Below are positions 1 through 14,389 of a stretch of DNA of 64,000 nucleotides, one piece after another. The notes beneath the pieces are model-generated. The model saw only the letters and a program-made list of their open reading frames with translations, ran no database searches and was not told the DNA's origin. The stretch's first letter is position 1, and each line of letters opens with the position of its first letter. Origin of the DNA: Burhinus oedicnemus (lineage: Eukaryota; Chordata; Aves; Charadriiformes; Burhinidae); NCBI GenBank assembly GCA_008921705.1, contig VFFE01007724.1, positions 2,120,899 through 2,184,898 of the forward strand. Reading direction: 5' to 3'. Made by a program: the position numbers and the translations under genes.

Positions 1-1048
1 GAGAAGGTATGACCTAGATCACAGGACATGAGGTATTTAAGTTAACAACATCCTTTTATATCAAAACATGCACTAACTGCATGTATTATCCCCCGGACAC
101 TTGAGTAAGCATTCAAGGAAAATTGTGCCCTGTGTCAATAACTTACTCCCTCCTTCTAATATTTAAAGAACCAGGGGTTTTCCGAAAAGCTGATACAGCA
201 CCGGTGGAAGAAATGGGATGATAGTGTCATCAATAGTACTAAAACAGAGTGAGCAAATGACCCTGGAGTACTTTTGGTTCAGTCACCTCTTCAATTGCGG
301 ATCCAATCTGTGCTGCTCTCTGCCCCTCTGTGCTCTGTGCAGCACGATAGGGCATTGAAAATACGTTGGTACGTCTGTTTTGCACCCTTATCCCAGACTG
401 GCCCTGTAGCATAACATCAGGACTTCTTTTTGGTGGGGAAATCACAGTTTCAGATTGGAGATTTAAGTGCATTTCCTCTGGCCTCTTCCATGGACAGCAA
501 TGTGCCTTTATGTTGGGAGGCTCGCTTGCAAATAAAGATTCCTAACTATGCTGGATGCTGGAAATACGCCGTTTTAAGGCAAAAAAAGGAAAATGATGGC
601 TTATAATTGCCTGATAAGTTAGCAATTGTTGCTGTGGTAGGATGGATGCTGTCTTGTACAGACAGAAGACTTGGAAGTACGTTGCAAGGATTCTGATTTA
701 AAATCCATACTGTAGCTTTTCTGCAGAGCCCTTTTAAAAACTGAATGGGAGAGGAGGGATCAAGGTTGCTTTTTTTTTTTTTTTAATGAAGGAGCCTCGC
801 CATGTCAAAAGAGCTGTAAGCGGAAATCCTGTCCCATTCATGCTGTCCTTTATGAATTTCAGTCTGAGTCACTTCCTTCTCATGCGCTCAGTGGTTCACT
901 TCTTGGTCATGTAGTGAGCTGGGAGTTTGAGAAGTTATGTGTGCGGCTGCAAGTACTGTGGGAACATAAGCAGTTTTAAACATTCTTATAATGCTTTTGC
1001 CTATTTGCTAATAATACTTTTTTTTTTTCATTCAAATGAGATAAAATC

Positions 1049-1068
1049 TTTTTTTTTTTTTTTTTTTT
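1049..1068. repeat. Poly-T tract, 20 bases
   Basis: An uninterrupted run of T, with a shorter T run about 30 bases upstream. Simple sequence with no recognisable element body beside it. Confidence 0.9.
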
Positions 1069-1323
1069 AATCCTCATTCAAGCTTGAAGACCCTAAGATA
1101 GCCAAAAGTAAAACATTTCAAATGGGTGAAAGTAGAAAGCGGGAGATGGATTGTTTTGTGCATCCTGTCCAGGAGCTGGCTGGGTGCTGGGAACTGGGTG
1201 CCAGAATAAACAGACCTAGCCTGGGCAGGGAGGCAGCTCCAGGGGGGTCGCATGCACCTTTATCTAACCATTCCGTAAAGAATATTTTTTTGTGATAATC
1301 TGAGAAGATTTAGCCTTACTGGG

Positions 1324-1516
1324 TCATAGAATCATAGAATGGTTTGGGTTGGAAGGGACCTTGAAGATCATCCAGTTCCAAGCCCCCTGCCATGGGCAGG
1401 GACACCTCCCACTAGACCAGGTTGCTCCAAGCCCCGTCCAACCTGGCCTTGAACACCTCCAGGGATGGGGCAGCCACAGCTTCTCTGGGCAACCTGGGCC
1501 AGTGTCTCACCACCCC
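1324..1516 (-). mobile_element. CR1 LINE fragment, 5'-truncated, antisense to FNDC3B
   Basis: The left edge carries TCATAGAATCATAGAATGG followed by GTTTGGGTTGGAAGGGACC, the reverse complement of the CR1 3' terminus with its ATTCTATG octamer repeats. Internal blocks (GCCCCGTCCAACCTGGCC, then a stretch ending near CAGTGTCTCACCACCCC) are typical of the CR1 3' region read backwards. Similarity stops near 1516, where CR1 would normally continue, so the copy is 5'-truncated, as is usual for this family. It is too short to encode a protein. The exact right edge is uncertain by some tens of bases. Confidence 0.93.
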
Positions 1517-4500
1517 AGGTCAGGGCAGAGGCCCATGTAGCCCAGTGGTCAGTCTTCAGCCGGTGTTGCTGGGGGAGAATCTGCAAGTCTGGGCCCATCC
1601 TGTGCACCAGCCGATGCACCAGCATCCGGACCTGCCGGGCACGGTAGAGAGTTTAGTCCTGCCTAGTCCTTTTGGTGCCCACTTGTTGACCTGTTGTCTG
1701 TGAACTTGTCTAACTCTTGTTTGAAAAGCAGACTTTGCTTTTCAGCTGCCCACAGTGAGCAATGCTGACTTGGTGTCCACTTCATTTCTCAGAGCAGCTG
1801 GTTTCCTGCATGTGGAATTGGCGTGCTGAACGTATGGAGAAGGGAAAAGAAAAGACTGGAATTATTTAACAGTTCAACGAGTTGCTGTAGACTGCAGATA
1901 GATCCCAAACTTTTGTAGTACCATTGTCATATGTGTACAACCAGCTTAAAAACTCAAAGATGTTGCTTTCCTGGCACTGAGGTTTTGTAAATCTGATTTT
2001 GTGCACTGAAGCAGGGTTCAGGTACTCCCAAAGGTGAAAACCATTGCCTCAGGTGCTTCATATTCCTGCCTGCATCGCTGACGGGCATTTCTCGGGAGGT
2101 GTGGCTGGCTCTGCGTGCTCTTTTCTTTGAGGTGAATGTATCAGGAACTCATGGAAAATGGGCTTAGCAAGAGAACTCAACTCTGGTGGTTTTCATTGGA
2201 AAACATTTCAAAAATACTGAACTTGGCAAAACAGAAGTTCTGAGATGAAGAAGTGAAGTTGAGTGATATGGCTAGCCTGGGCTGGTGCTGGCAAGCACTA
2301 GGGCCAGCAAGTGTCCCTGAGCTGTGTGGGATATGCTCCGCAAGCTGTTAGTACGTGGTGCAGAAGGGGTGACAACATACAGAATAAATAGAGCTGGCGC
2401 TTTCTTGATACAATCCTATCCTGTTCTCCCTCTTTCTTCTTTATCACGTTTAAATATATCTGTGAAAAGTGGTTTGGGGTTTTTTTCTATTTTTGTTTTT
2501 TTAGTGGTATCAAGTTTTTTTGAATGCAGAGCCTGTGAATTAAAGGGAAATTGAGGGAGCTGTGATTCAATGTCGACAGGAACCAGGCAAAGTTCCTCTA
2601 CTTACTCATTCTAGACCCTGTCAATTCTTTTCTATTTTGGTCCTGAATCTGTTTTGCAAGCTTATTGGGCTGGATACGTATGGGTACCTGTATATCCTAT
2701 AGATTTGAAAGCTTAAAAGAGTAGTTTCATCACTTCTGGTCCGTGTAAGCACAGAGGCTGGGAAACACTATGGCACAACAACATAGCTTTTATGTTCTTT
2801 TATCCAGGAACTGATGATTTGGTACATACTAATAAAGACCTTTGTTACACCAATGTAGAAGTGTTCTGCAGAAAAAAACTGTCATAAATGTTTCTTCTGC
2901 TGACATACAAAATACCCCGACATCAGTGCAGCTTCCCTGGTTTCCCTAAATGTATTTGCTTCTATAAAATAAGGAGATTTAACAAGATTGTCTCCTGAAG
3001 ACAACCCGTCAAAACTGACACAGTGATTTTATTAGTAACATGGAAAAAACCACTCTGAAGACTAAAATACATCTGTCAGGATATGTGATTTTTAGTGTTA
3101 TACTAAGTAATGAAATGTGAAACAATATTTACTGGAAACAGAGACGTGTTGGATCTTGTGAGTATAGATCAGCATCACATATGAAATCTGAATAGTATTA
3201 CTGTTCCTGCTGCATTTTTTTAATAGTTTCAGCAAATACTATTTGGCTGAGTTGTTTAGACTTATACCTAATTAGAAATATATGTTGTGTGTTGTGTGCA
3301 TGCTGTTTTTCTTAAAGTTTTAATAAGTGAGAGGAAATAGGATGCATTAATGAGGGCACTAGTCTGAACTTGAGAAACCACAGTTAATTTGTGACACCAG
3401 GGAATTTCCAGTGTGATATTCTCGTGCCTCTACTTTATCTCTTACATCATGACTGAGCTTGTGGGTTTGTTTCTATTTGGAAATGTGCCTACTTCTTAAA
3501 CATTCTTTATCTTTTCTATTTTCTCTAGAATAATAGACTGTGAAATTGTTCGTCCAGGCAGAAAACAAAATGGTTATGACTTTCAGATAATTCTGATGAG
3601 AATACACCTTTGTGTACCAGAGTCAACTCCATTAGCTGGGCCACGCAGATTCTTTACCAAAGATTATTTTACCTAATAGTCACATAAAGTAACCACTTAA
3701 GCAAGCTCCGTATAGACTGATGAATATATTAGAAACATATTGGCATTATGCAGATTTCAAGCAAAGTACATTACCAGGTTCCTGTCAATCTGTACACGTG
3801 TCAGAATTTACCCAGATGAGGCTTAATTTATGTCTTGTCGTGAGCAAAAAGAATTGCTAAGATGTATATCCAGCATCACCGAGGAGGACGCTGTGCTGAG
3901 GGAGAGAAGCAAACCTCCCTTTCCTCTGCTGTCTTGAAACTTGGCTTGCATCGTGGGCCTTTGATGGAGAAAGGGAAAAGCTAAATACCACCAGTAGACC
4001 AGTGGAACTGAAAAGCAGGTCCGTGCCCGGTGCTAACCTACTCCCTCCTTTGGCCATTGCTTTTCCCGCCCCAAACCCAGCAGTGGTTTGCTTTGAGCTG
4101 CCTGTGGGTAGTTCCTTCTAGTGCATCTTGCCCAACTCTTTCCCAAAAGTCCACTGCGTGCAAAATATTTTCCAGGAATTTACAAGCCTATGAAAGTTTA
4201 TCTGCATGTGAAATGTTGGGAGCATGGAGGTATTTTCCTGCTGTGTCCATACGGCAGGAACAAACCCAAAGTTTACGAGAAGCCTGAACGCCGTGGCAGT
4301 CCTACCTTCTTGCACACCACATTGCTTCATTCCAGCAGAAGGATGTTTGTGCTTCGTTAGCGCAGAGTCCTGCGAACCTGGGAGGCTGGGGCAGGGAAAG
4401 AAGAGATCTTCACACTCTATTTTTATGTACTTATCTTGAAAGACTGAAGAACTAGCTTCATAACTTGGGCACCAGAAGTTGTTGATAAGAGATTCTCTTC

Positions 4501-7500
4501 ATCAAGTAAATAGGAGCATCGCCTCTTAATTTAATTGCACAATATTCTCCCATCTTCAATGTCCGCTGCTTTCAAAGGTGATGATAAATGTGTCAAACTT
4601 GGTTTGATCCAGATTTTTTGTAACTGGAAATGCAAACAAAACATCAGGTTAGCAGTGGGTACCTGTCATCTGGTGTGATTATAAGCTGCTCTGAGAGTTG
4701 GTCTCCTGGGCATCCACAGCTCTGAGGGACAAATGGGGCAGAATGGGTGACCACGATTCTGGTTCCGTTTTTTGGTCTCATCACAGAAGCTCAGACAAAA
4801 TAAACCTCAGGGGAAGCTCCCTAATGTTTCTAAGTGTGCTAGCCTGCTAGAAACACAGCTCCAAGTCCAGTTAGGAAAGTGTCGGGCATATCTAGTAAAG
4901 AGTGGGGTCCAGGGCTCTCACTTGACCTTACTGGTGACTTAAAAACCCTTTTGACGGTGGCTGGAGTTTTTCCTCTGGGCTCTTTTTCACACTCCTGATC
5001 AACCCCTGTAGACTCTCATATTCTTGGTCTCATCTGGTTTCATCCCTCCCTCGTCTCGTACTGCCAGCAGGGTCTCCTTGGCGGGGGGAGCTGGATAAGC
5101 TATCTGCTCCATGATTTATCAGGAAGTCGGTGCTGAATGACGTAAGGCGCAACCTCTTCCCCTCGAGGATCTTTGTATTATCTCAAGAATTTGCAGCTTC
5201 TGCTACAACTGACAGTCAAATCCAGAAGACTGAAATCTGAGGCTTTTTCCTAGGAGTTTACGTAATTTAGAGATACCCAAGCAACAGAAAAAGACGTATC
5301 GAGTACATTTTCATACTGCTTAAATGCTCAGTGGCTAAATCCCCATGCTGGGGAGAAGAGTTACACAAAGGTCTCAGAGCTTCAGAGCAAGATAAACAGT
5401 GTATTCTCACCAGTTAAGAGGAGATAATGGGGACCACCGACAAAGGAAGGGAACCATGTTTCCCTTATTTGGAAATATCTGGGACATTGAGCCAGAAGGG
5501 AGAGGGTATTTACAGGGAAGAGGTAGAACATTTCCTCCCTCTGGAGTATAAAAAAATAAAACATGTTTAAGGCTAATAATTTAATGAACAACCCTTATTT
5601 GTATACCCAGCTGTTCTGAACAGTGTCCGTCGGTATATTCATCTGGATTTGCAAAGGCGGCGAAATGAAATTTCATGTCCCGCTGAAGTTAATGGGATTT
5701 GTTTACCTGCCTCTCTTAGGCTGCGCTGCAAACCTATCAGGTTGTTTTCCTTTTCGAGGAAGGGCGCAATTTGATTTCAAAAGTTTTTGTGACCTTCAGA
5801 ATATTTTCTTGGGAGTGAACTTTGATTTTAGAAACGCAGGGGGATGCTTTGAGTGTTGCAATTAACAGAACGGAATTAGCAGCCGTTTTGATTTTCTCCA
5901 AGGTTTGTTATAAAAGATTTTGTCCTGAAGCTTGAGTTTGGGTTTTTGTTTATTTTTTTTTTCTGTAAGGAGCTGTGGTCAGAAGCAGCTGCTTTGATTT
6001 ACCGTGATTCATGTGACTTTTGCCTGAATTTCATCTCGGCAATGAAATCCAGATTGAGTTGAAATTCCTGTAGCTTTGTTGAAGCCTTCCCAGCGAGCTG
6101 TAATCAGGTGGATATTTCTGTGGAATATTTTAAATATTTGCAAAGATTCTCAGTGGTGAAACTGGTTGTGCAAATATCCGAGATTCTATTTTGCCCTCAT
6201 CCCGTACAGGACTGCTGATTGCACAGGCAGTTCTGCCAGCTCCCTAGTAGTTAATTGGTACAGACGTGTTAGATCAGGAGTTTTCTAACATTTTTGAGTG
6301 CGCTCGTCACATCGCAGGCATGGGAGGGCACTGATAACGTCATGTCAGCCTTTTTTAACTTTTGCAGCGTAGGCATTTAGCACCGGATCTTTATAGAATG
6401 TTCTCTTTAATATAATTCTGCCTCACGTAATTGTAGTCCAGCATTCAGACTTGACTGCAAAACGATTTAGGCTGGGATTAATCGAGTAAGTTGATTGTCA
6501 TCTGTCACGAGGAAGATAACTTACTCCTGTTCTGCTGTCAATCTGTAGGTGTTTGGGTTGATTTAGAGAGGGGAGTGGGAACTCTTCGTCTCCCCATCTC
6601 TGACCTGTAGTGCCTGGGCTGAGTGGAAAGGGAAGAATGTTCTTTCTTTTCCTGGATTACTGCGATCTTGCCCCCAGCACTCATTGCAATCTGATTATCT
6701 CATAGCTTTCATCTGGAAAAAAAAGTCAATAATTTACATTGGTGACAGGAAAGCTAGGCTGGGGTTTGTTCAAAAAATATGACTCTGCGGCCATTCGCTA
6801 GGTTGACGCTGAAAAATCCCAGTGTGGGTTCCGTGAAAAATCTTTGTATTTCAAGCATTATAATTTGGAGGGATTCCCCTCTTAAAAACAGACTTTTTGT
6901 GTGGAATCTAACCTCATTAAAAAATGTGTGGATAGTATGAGTAGTGCCTAGAAATAAAATTTCTGCTTAAATGTAAATCTTAAGGCAAAATCAAGAATGG
7001 TGAAAAGATGACACACTTTCTGTATTTGCCCTGCTTTAGAGAAAGTTTTCCCTGCTTACCTTCTCATAAAGGATTAATAGCTCGCTCTGACTCTGTTCCT
7101 GAGAGTGCAATAGTGGTTATTGGTACAACTGGCATCCCAAAACACTTTTCATTACCCATGGTGAAATCTAAAGAAGACGTCTCTCCATTAATTTCAGATT
7201 TAAGCAGCGCTGAGGAGTTAGGACTGAGGGCAAAATCAGGCTTAGGCTTGTTTTCTTAAAAGTTTCTGAGACTATAATGGGCAGCCTTATGCCTTTGCGT
7301 TGGGGAAGTGCTCTGCTGCCTTCGTATTGTTGTAGCAAACTCAGTGGCTTTACAAGGTTCATTGCCAAGGAGGTTGTTAATTTTGGCTGAGGAGCTCCAT
7401 TTAATCCCGACCAAGTTTGGAGCTCCTATGGAGTCTGTTTTGGCTGTGCCGTCGGGTTGTTTTCCTGTGCAAATATGCAGTTTTGCAGGTTATTTTGCTA

Positions 7501-9063
7501 GGGTTTTTTTTTTTGATCAAGAAAATGCTATTATTGTGTTTAACAGGCAGACTATCAAAGGCTTTTATTGACCATTTTTTGTATGGTCATATTTCTGAAG
7601 GTCAAGGAAAAGTAAGTTTTATTTTGGGTTCAATATAGATGCCATTGTCCCCCTGCATTGGAGATAGTATTCCAGAGAAAAACATTTCCTGATTGGCATG
7701 GGACAGCAGTCACAGGATTTAAAACCCTAGACTGGGGACAGCGGGGACTTGTCAAAGTCTGTGTTTGATGGGGATTGTGCTTTCTACCTCAGTTCTGAGA
7801 GGGTGCGGGGATCCCCTCTGCCATGGCAGGACCTGCTGGCTGTCTCAGCAGGGAGACCAGAGGGTGACAGAGACATCCCAGTGCTGTCGGCTGCTTCTCA
7901 AGCAGGTGCTGAGATGCAATGGAGCCGTCTGTGACCCGCTTGGGAAGAGAAGACAGTAAGATTTGGTGCTGTCAAACGGGTGCTTTTCATCCGTGTAAGG
8001 AGAAGAAGTCGGGAGGCTCTTTTCACTGTTTGCAGTTGTGGTGCTCGGGCGCTCGCTTCGCTCGGCAGCCGAGAGTCAGTCGCTGTGATTGAAGGGAACC
8101 TTTTCTTCCCGAGAGGAGATCTTGCTTCTGTAAATGCCAGATAAGGTCACTTCACAGCTGGCATCAGACGTCCTTTTGAGTCGCTATTGAGGCCTTTCAC
8201 GTGTGAAGAAGTGTGGGTATCTTGGCTGCACAGTTGTCCTTCCCCCCCTTCCTCCTCCCTTGGGCTGGAGAAACCTGGAAGGCTTTTATGGCCAGGTCAC
8301 TCGTGGCAGCCCGGGGTCATAACAACAGTAAGTTGATGGTCTTTGCAGAAGTTACTTCTCCTTCTGAGCGGCCGCGGGGTTCGTCGGACTTGGAGGGCTG
8401 CCGGAGGCTGCCGTGCCAGGTTGTCCCCTGGCTCGTGAATACTAACGAAGGCCGGACAGGCGGGCGGTCACAGGCTAACGCGACGGGGAACGAGGAGAAC
8501 CGAGAAAATGTGAAGCAGTACACAAGTAAATGAAAGGAATTAAGCGTAAGGCGATGCCACGCATCCCTGCTGTCGTAGGAAATCATGAGAAGTTTGAAGA
8601 ACTTCATTGTATCTGGGAAAAGATTACCGTTCTCTGGCGAAGTTTGTAGCAGGAATGAAACATCAGATTTTTACTTGGAAAGTGGGAGTCGGGAGCTCCC
8701 CAAAAATTTTAGGAAGACCTTTCAGCCTCCTTGTCAAATAGAAAAAATTTCTTGTTGTTAGAAATGAAAGGCGTTAATGACAACAGCAGGTAGACCGCTT
8801 ACACACTCCTGAAAGAGTAAGTAGAAAAATGTTTGCAAAGATGTATCAAATACATGTAGCTCCTATATATCCAACCAGATCAGAAACAACAGAGAAAAGG
8901 AAGAAAGTCAGGAAAGAAGAGAGGTAGTGCTTGTTAATCTCACTTACATTACAGCAGTGCTCTCAGCAGTCATTAGGCACCTTCCTGTGCCTTAAGCAAG
9001 GTACAGGAAGGGACAGTGATTGATTAAAATAATTCCTTCATTGGAAAAGATTGATTGTGAATC

Positions 9064-9084
9064 TTTTTTTTTTTTTTTTTTTTT
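9064..9084. repeat. Poly-T tract, 21 bases
   Basis: An uninterrupted run of T in the upstream non-coding stretch. No retroposon body or target-site duplication was recognised beside it. Confidence 0.9.
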
Positions 9085-12000
9085 AACCATTTACTTCAGT
9101 CTCATAGTATCGCACTTGGGGAACTGCAGTGGGCTCCGGGGTAGTGATATCTAATGCTCGTGTAGAAGGGACAAGACTAGGGAAGAAAAACGTATTTTCA
9201 GAGTCTGTCTGTGTGATGTGAGTAGTGGCACTGAGCTGGGGCAGATTCAGCGTGCAACCACGGAGCAGCGCTGTCTGTCCCTCCCGGGCCAGGAGGTGAA
9301 CCCGCCGTATCTCTGGGATGCGAAGGGGAGCGCTTTAGGTCAAGCTGGAGAGGCTCACGATTTTTAGCCGCGAAGATTCAACCTTTTTCATGGCTGTCAC
9401 ACACGTGAGGGTTTGCCAGGACGAGGAGGCATTACCACGTAGCGTATCTCCCCCTCTCTCGCACACGTGGACGCTCGCCTGCCTGCTCAAACAGCAGCTT
9501 TCCGCCTATGCCAGCACGGCTTAGAAGAACGCTTTGAAATTGCAGCCCGTAGCATTGAAATTATGCTAATAAAAATCCACAGAATTTTAAATGCTTATTC
9601 GTGGTTAGCTACTTCTGTATGAATCAGCTGTGCCGTTTCTAAAAGCGTACTTGACGAAAAGCCGGAGGGGTGGCCGCTGCTAGTCAGCCCTTGTTTGTCT
9701 GCAAAGCTCTTGCTGTCTTCTCAAACCCACAGAGCGTGCGGGCTGCTGCTATAGAATAGCAAAGGGGAAGCTGCCGAAAATCAATAAAAAAAAATAAAAA
9801 ATATTTTGACACGGAAAATAAGCTAAAGCGAGTCAAAAGGAGGAAAGAGAGCACTCCAAGAAGAGGTCCTGTGTGGAAGTGGTTTGTTGTTGCAGCAGAT
9901 CCAGCTTGGGCTTTCTCTGTTTTCTGTGGGTTGTGTCATTGTTTAATTTGGTGTTCCTTCAAAACCAGCCAGCTGCAGCCATATGCAGCGCATTGCCTCT
10001 CTTATCTGCTTTGTGAGATGTACAAAGCGCTTGCTTAAGATGTAAAATGTATGCGATAGAGATGGGGGGGTTGCTGTATTTTACTCAGAAAGCCCTTTTC
10101 TGCCTTCTAATGGACCAACTGCGTGTTCACAGTAGGAATTCGCTCAGATCTTTGGCCAGTAAAGCAGGAGTTGTTATTGCAGTCTTCCAGCAGTAGCAGC
10201 AAAGAAGCAGAGAAAAACAAACCCAACATGTCGCTTACGCTCCGTTTGTCCCTTGCATCCAGCTTTTCGTTTCCCTTTTAGGTTACTACTGATCGTATTT
10301 TCCTTGCTCCAACCCAATGAAAAATATACATCAAAACAATATTGGAGCACAAGGAGGATTGAATGCACTTATGTTATTTTTAAAATACATTTTAGCAGAA
10401 GTGACTTCATTACATACATCTGAGTGCTTCCAGATCTGCTCGATGGGAAAACATCTGATGCTTATCCATACGATAGCAGGTATCTTCTGTTAAAGAAGGA
10501 TGGCTCGAAGCAGAGAGACAAAACCGTATGATGCGAATTTGCACTCCGGGTATTTTGGAGTATCCTGCCCCATTGACAGTGGGATATTGAAGCAGTCAAG
10601 GTAAAACTAGCAGGTTAATAGATATGGACTATGGCCAGGAAATCTCTGAAACACTTGATGAAATTCATGCCTAAATTACAGTGGTGTTGAGGCAAACACT
10701 TCAGTTATCCATTGATTTATGTCCCAGTGAGTCAGGACGGCTAGAGATTTATTTTTTTTCTTATTTGAGATCTGAAAATATAAGTTTCTGGTGTTTATAT
10801 GAGGGTTTTATTTTGTTTGCCTTCAGTTACTTAGGGAGGAGCTTGATTTTTTTGCTACCTACATATGATTTGGTCTTTAAGGTCAAGTACTGAAAGATAA
10901 GGTCATAGACATCAAGTAAGGGATTTTAGCAGGAGAACTAAGATAGCAACAGTGGAAAGGCTCTTAGAAGTGGAAAACTTACGTGAGATGCTCGTGCACA
11001 GCAGTTTTTTAAGAATTGGAACATGTTTCAATGATTGGATCTTTTCTTGAAGTTGGATAACATTGATCTCTCTACCTTGGACATGGGAGCTCCAGTTGTG
11101 TTTTATCGCAAGTACTTTTATTAACTTTCATGTAAATAAAAGGAATTTGAAATATTTAATACTTAGAAATCTCATCTGGGTATTTGTGGACTTAATTAAT
11201 AATCTTTCTTGGTGTATTGTATTTTAGCATGGTGTGATTGACGGTTTTGAATATAAATATTTCTTTCACGAGTTTTTGATGCTGAAGAGCTCCCCAGTTT
11301 TGCCTGTTGTGGAAATGGTGCTGAGAAGAGTTGCACAGAGCGCCGTGTGTTGGGGGTGACGCTGGATTTGCTCTCCTCAGTATTCCATCTGTCGGCCGGC
11401 ACTTAGCCCTGCGGTTTATCCGTGTCCCTGCCCTGTGCTGGACTGCCTCCTTGACAGACTGGAAAGGTTCATCAAACTGGATTAGGTGGGAATCTGTCCT
11501 AGGTCTGACTTTATTCCTTTATTAAGGAGCTGAAGGATGGAATAAGGATTGATTCTTACTAAATTACAGTCCGTATCAGGCTCTGATAGAGTTTTGAGAG
11601 TGCTTGGTGGGTTGAAGAGGAGGAAAGGAGGACACGACAGGAGGAGAGCTTAAATGGCCTTGAAAGAAAAACAGTTTGATCAAGACAGGAATGAAGTATT
11701 ACATTTTAGCCAGTCTTCTCAAACCTGCATTTTTTTTTATTTTTTTTTTTACTGTGTAATAGTTCTGCACAGTAGTTCTGGGAGGTAGATCAGACTGCAG
11801 AAACCAAGAGTCAGGTTACTTTACATAGACAGAGAAGAAGAAACCTCAAAGTGAACTCTGTAAAATGGATATGTGGCTCCTTCCGTGGGGCTACAAGGGC
11901 CTCGACTGGAGTGCGGTGGCCAGGGCTGCTACCGCATCTTCAGAGGGATGGTGACCAATTTAAAAAACATTCCAGAGGACGGCAGTAAGCGGAATCTGCG

Positions 12001-14040
12001 ATCTGGTAAATATAGACTATGAAAGAAATGAGCTTGCTTCATTTAAAGAGGAAAAAATGCCTTCAAGCATATGTGAAAGGTTGCAACAAAGACAGTGGTG
12101 ATGAAATCATGCGTGATGGGCATGCTGGAAAGAAGTAATAGGTTTAAGTTGAAGCAGGTTAAGTTGAGGAGATAATCTTTCCAGTGATGAGGAGAGTTAG
12201 ATACTGTGGTAGATTGGCTAGCTGAGGAAGTTTTGAGATTGCCACGATCACGGGGCAGGAGGTTATTTAATTTTTATTTATTTATTTTTTTAAAATGGAC
12301 ATCTCTCGGGAATGGTTGAAGTATAGGCGATGTGTTTCAGTGTAGCAGGATGGGCTTGATGACTGTGTCACATCCCCTCCGGTCCTGGTTTCTGTGACTC
12401 AGCTGCTGTGGTTTTGGGTTTGTTCTTGTACAAGGAGTTTTTTAATGTATATTTCTATAATTCTCTGAAATCAGAAAGTCTCTGTGTGTTGTTCTCTGTG
12501 ACTTAAGCTTTGACACCAGCAGGCAGCTCACAAAAGAGTTGGGCTGGGTTTTGAAGAGTTCATTTTCTTGCGACTTGCAGGTTGTGCTGTACGTGCCTGA
12601 TAAAAGATCTTTCCTAGCGTTAAGGCTGGTCACAGCCCCAATAAATCTGGAACAAATTCTGAGAAAGCATGTCGTGTTGTGACTGGCATATCTGGGAGCA
12701 TGGAGCTCTGCTTGAGAATTAACCTAAAAGTTTGCAAAGTGCTAGTGCTGATGTCATTCCCTTGGAATGGAAAGGCTGTTGAAACAGTAAATACTTTCTG
12801 TGGCCAGAAGCTAAGTCTTGAGCTGGACCTTTTCCTCTCTGCGAAGGAAAGAATGCAGAACAAACCTAAAATCTGTATTTGTAGTGGGAAAATCTTAATT
12901 AGTTTAGAGCTTTTAGTTATTTCAAACCATTTACATACACAGCTGCTGTTCATGCAAACATGAAAACTATTCGTGGAAACTTCAAACTTACCTTGAAATT
13001 ACAAGTTGGGGTTTTTTTCCTGTTTTTTTTAAAGCTGTGCTTGGTGTTCAAAAGTATGGTTGGAAAGGTCTGAAAATTATATTTGTACAGTACGTGCAGA
13101 AGGGAACATAGACACAGTCTAACAGAAGCATATAATAAAAGGCTTTAGTTCAGCAAGAGTTAGCACTGAAACCGTGTTAGCACCAAACAGCTGCTGGGAA
13201 AGCATTTAATTTTTAGGGACATTTACTCTTGGTTGTATCTCTGAAAAAAGAGAGATGATCAAAGTACAAACTGAGATGTGGTCCGGGTCTTAGAGCTGGC
13301 TTCTCTGCTACGAAAGGTTAGTCTGAAACATGGCATCCAAATAACTCACAGCCTGGGAATGAGAACCTAATGCTGTAGCTTGGGACAGCTATAATATCTC
13401 TTAGACACTGAGATCTACAGGATAACTCAGATTTTTGTACTGTCCCTCAGAGGACCCCATTGAGCGTTCACAAGGAATTCATCCCCACCCCCAGCTTCCT
13501 CCTAGGAGGAAGAGTTTTGCCATGACAGATGTGGGGAACAGATGTTGAGAGGAAAAGTTATAACGGGACAATGACCTGAAGTGTTAGCTGGGCTCTTCCT
13601 TGACGTGACTGAACTTCTGTTCCTGATGACAAAGGAGGAAAGCAGCACGTGGCTCTGCAAGCCCCAGTGTTAACGTCAGGGGGTGACATACAGAGCTTTG
13701 ATGTGGTCGTGTCAGATACTCGGTGCTCAAATAGCCCAGGAAGAAGGAGGAAGGGACAGAGATTTAAAAGCAAATCAGCTGTCTGTTACTCAAGGTCAGT
13801 TAGTGCCGAGTAGGTGAATCGTGTCCAGCCACCCACCACCTTTGCTGAGCAGTTGTAGGTAATTTTTCTGATTTTTAGTTTCCTGTTTTACATCAAGGCT
13901 TGCCCTTCCCTTCCTCCTGTTCTTCCCCACCTTTCTATCACTGCATCTGTGATGTCTGGGAGATGCTTGTGCTTCTCGTCCCTAAATGTTCCAGTGAGCT
14001 AATCTAGTAGAAGAGTCTTCAATCGCTGATGGGTAACGAT

Positions 14041-14389
14041 AATCATAGGATCATGGAGTAGTTTGGGTTGGAAAGGACCTTTAAAGGTCATCTAGTCCAT
14101 GCCCCCTGCAACAAGTAGGGACATCTTCAACCAGATCAGGTTGCTCAGAGCCCCGTCCAACCTGGCCTTGAATGTTTCGAGGGATGGGGCATCGACCACC
14201 TCTCTGGGCAACCAGTTCCAGTGCCTCACCACCCTCAGTGAAAAATCTCTTCCTTATATCTAGTCTAAATCCACCCTCTTTTAGTTTAAAGCCATTGCCC
14301 CTTGTCCTATCACAACAGGCCCTGATAAAAAGTTTGTCCCCATCTTTCCTGTAGGTCCCCTTTTAAGCACTGAAAAACTGCAATAAGGT
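14041..14389 (-). mobile_element. CR1 LINE fragment, about 350 bp, antisense to FNDC3B
   Basis: The copy begins with AATCATAGGATCATGGAGTA, a decayed reverse-complement octamer tail, then GTTTGGGTTGGAAAGGACC. It continues through GCCCCGTCCAACCTGGCC, CTCTCTGGGCAACCAGTTCC, CAGTGCCTCACCACCCTCAG and CCATTGCCCCTTGTCCTATC to GTAGGTCCCCTTTTAAGCAC and a CTGCAATAAGGTA end. This order is the CR1 3' untranslated region and end of ORF2 read on the minus strand. It is longer than the copy at 1324 and shares its inner blocks. It has no intact frame and probably no present function. Confidence 0.95.

Noticed and set aside
12335..12402. Possible CR1 3' tail (GGATGGGCTTGATGACTGTG and following)
   Set aside because: The similarity is short and decayed and no octamer end is present; not strong enough to call.
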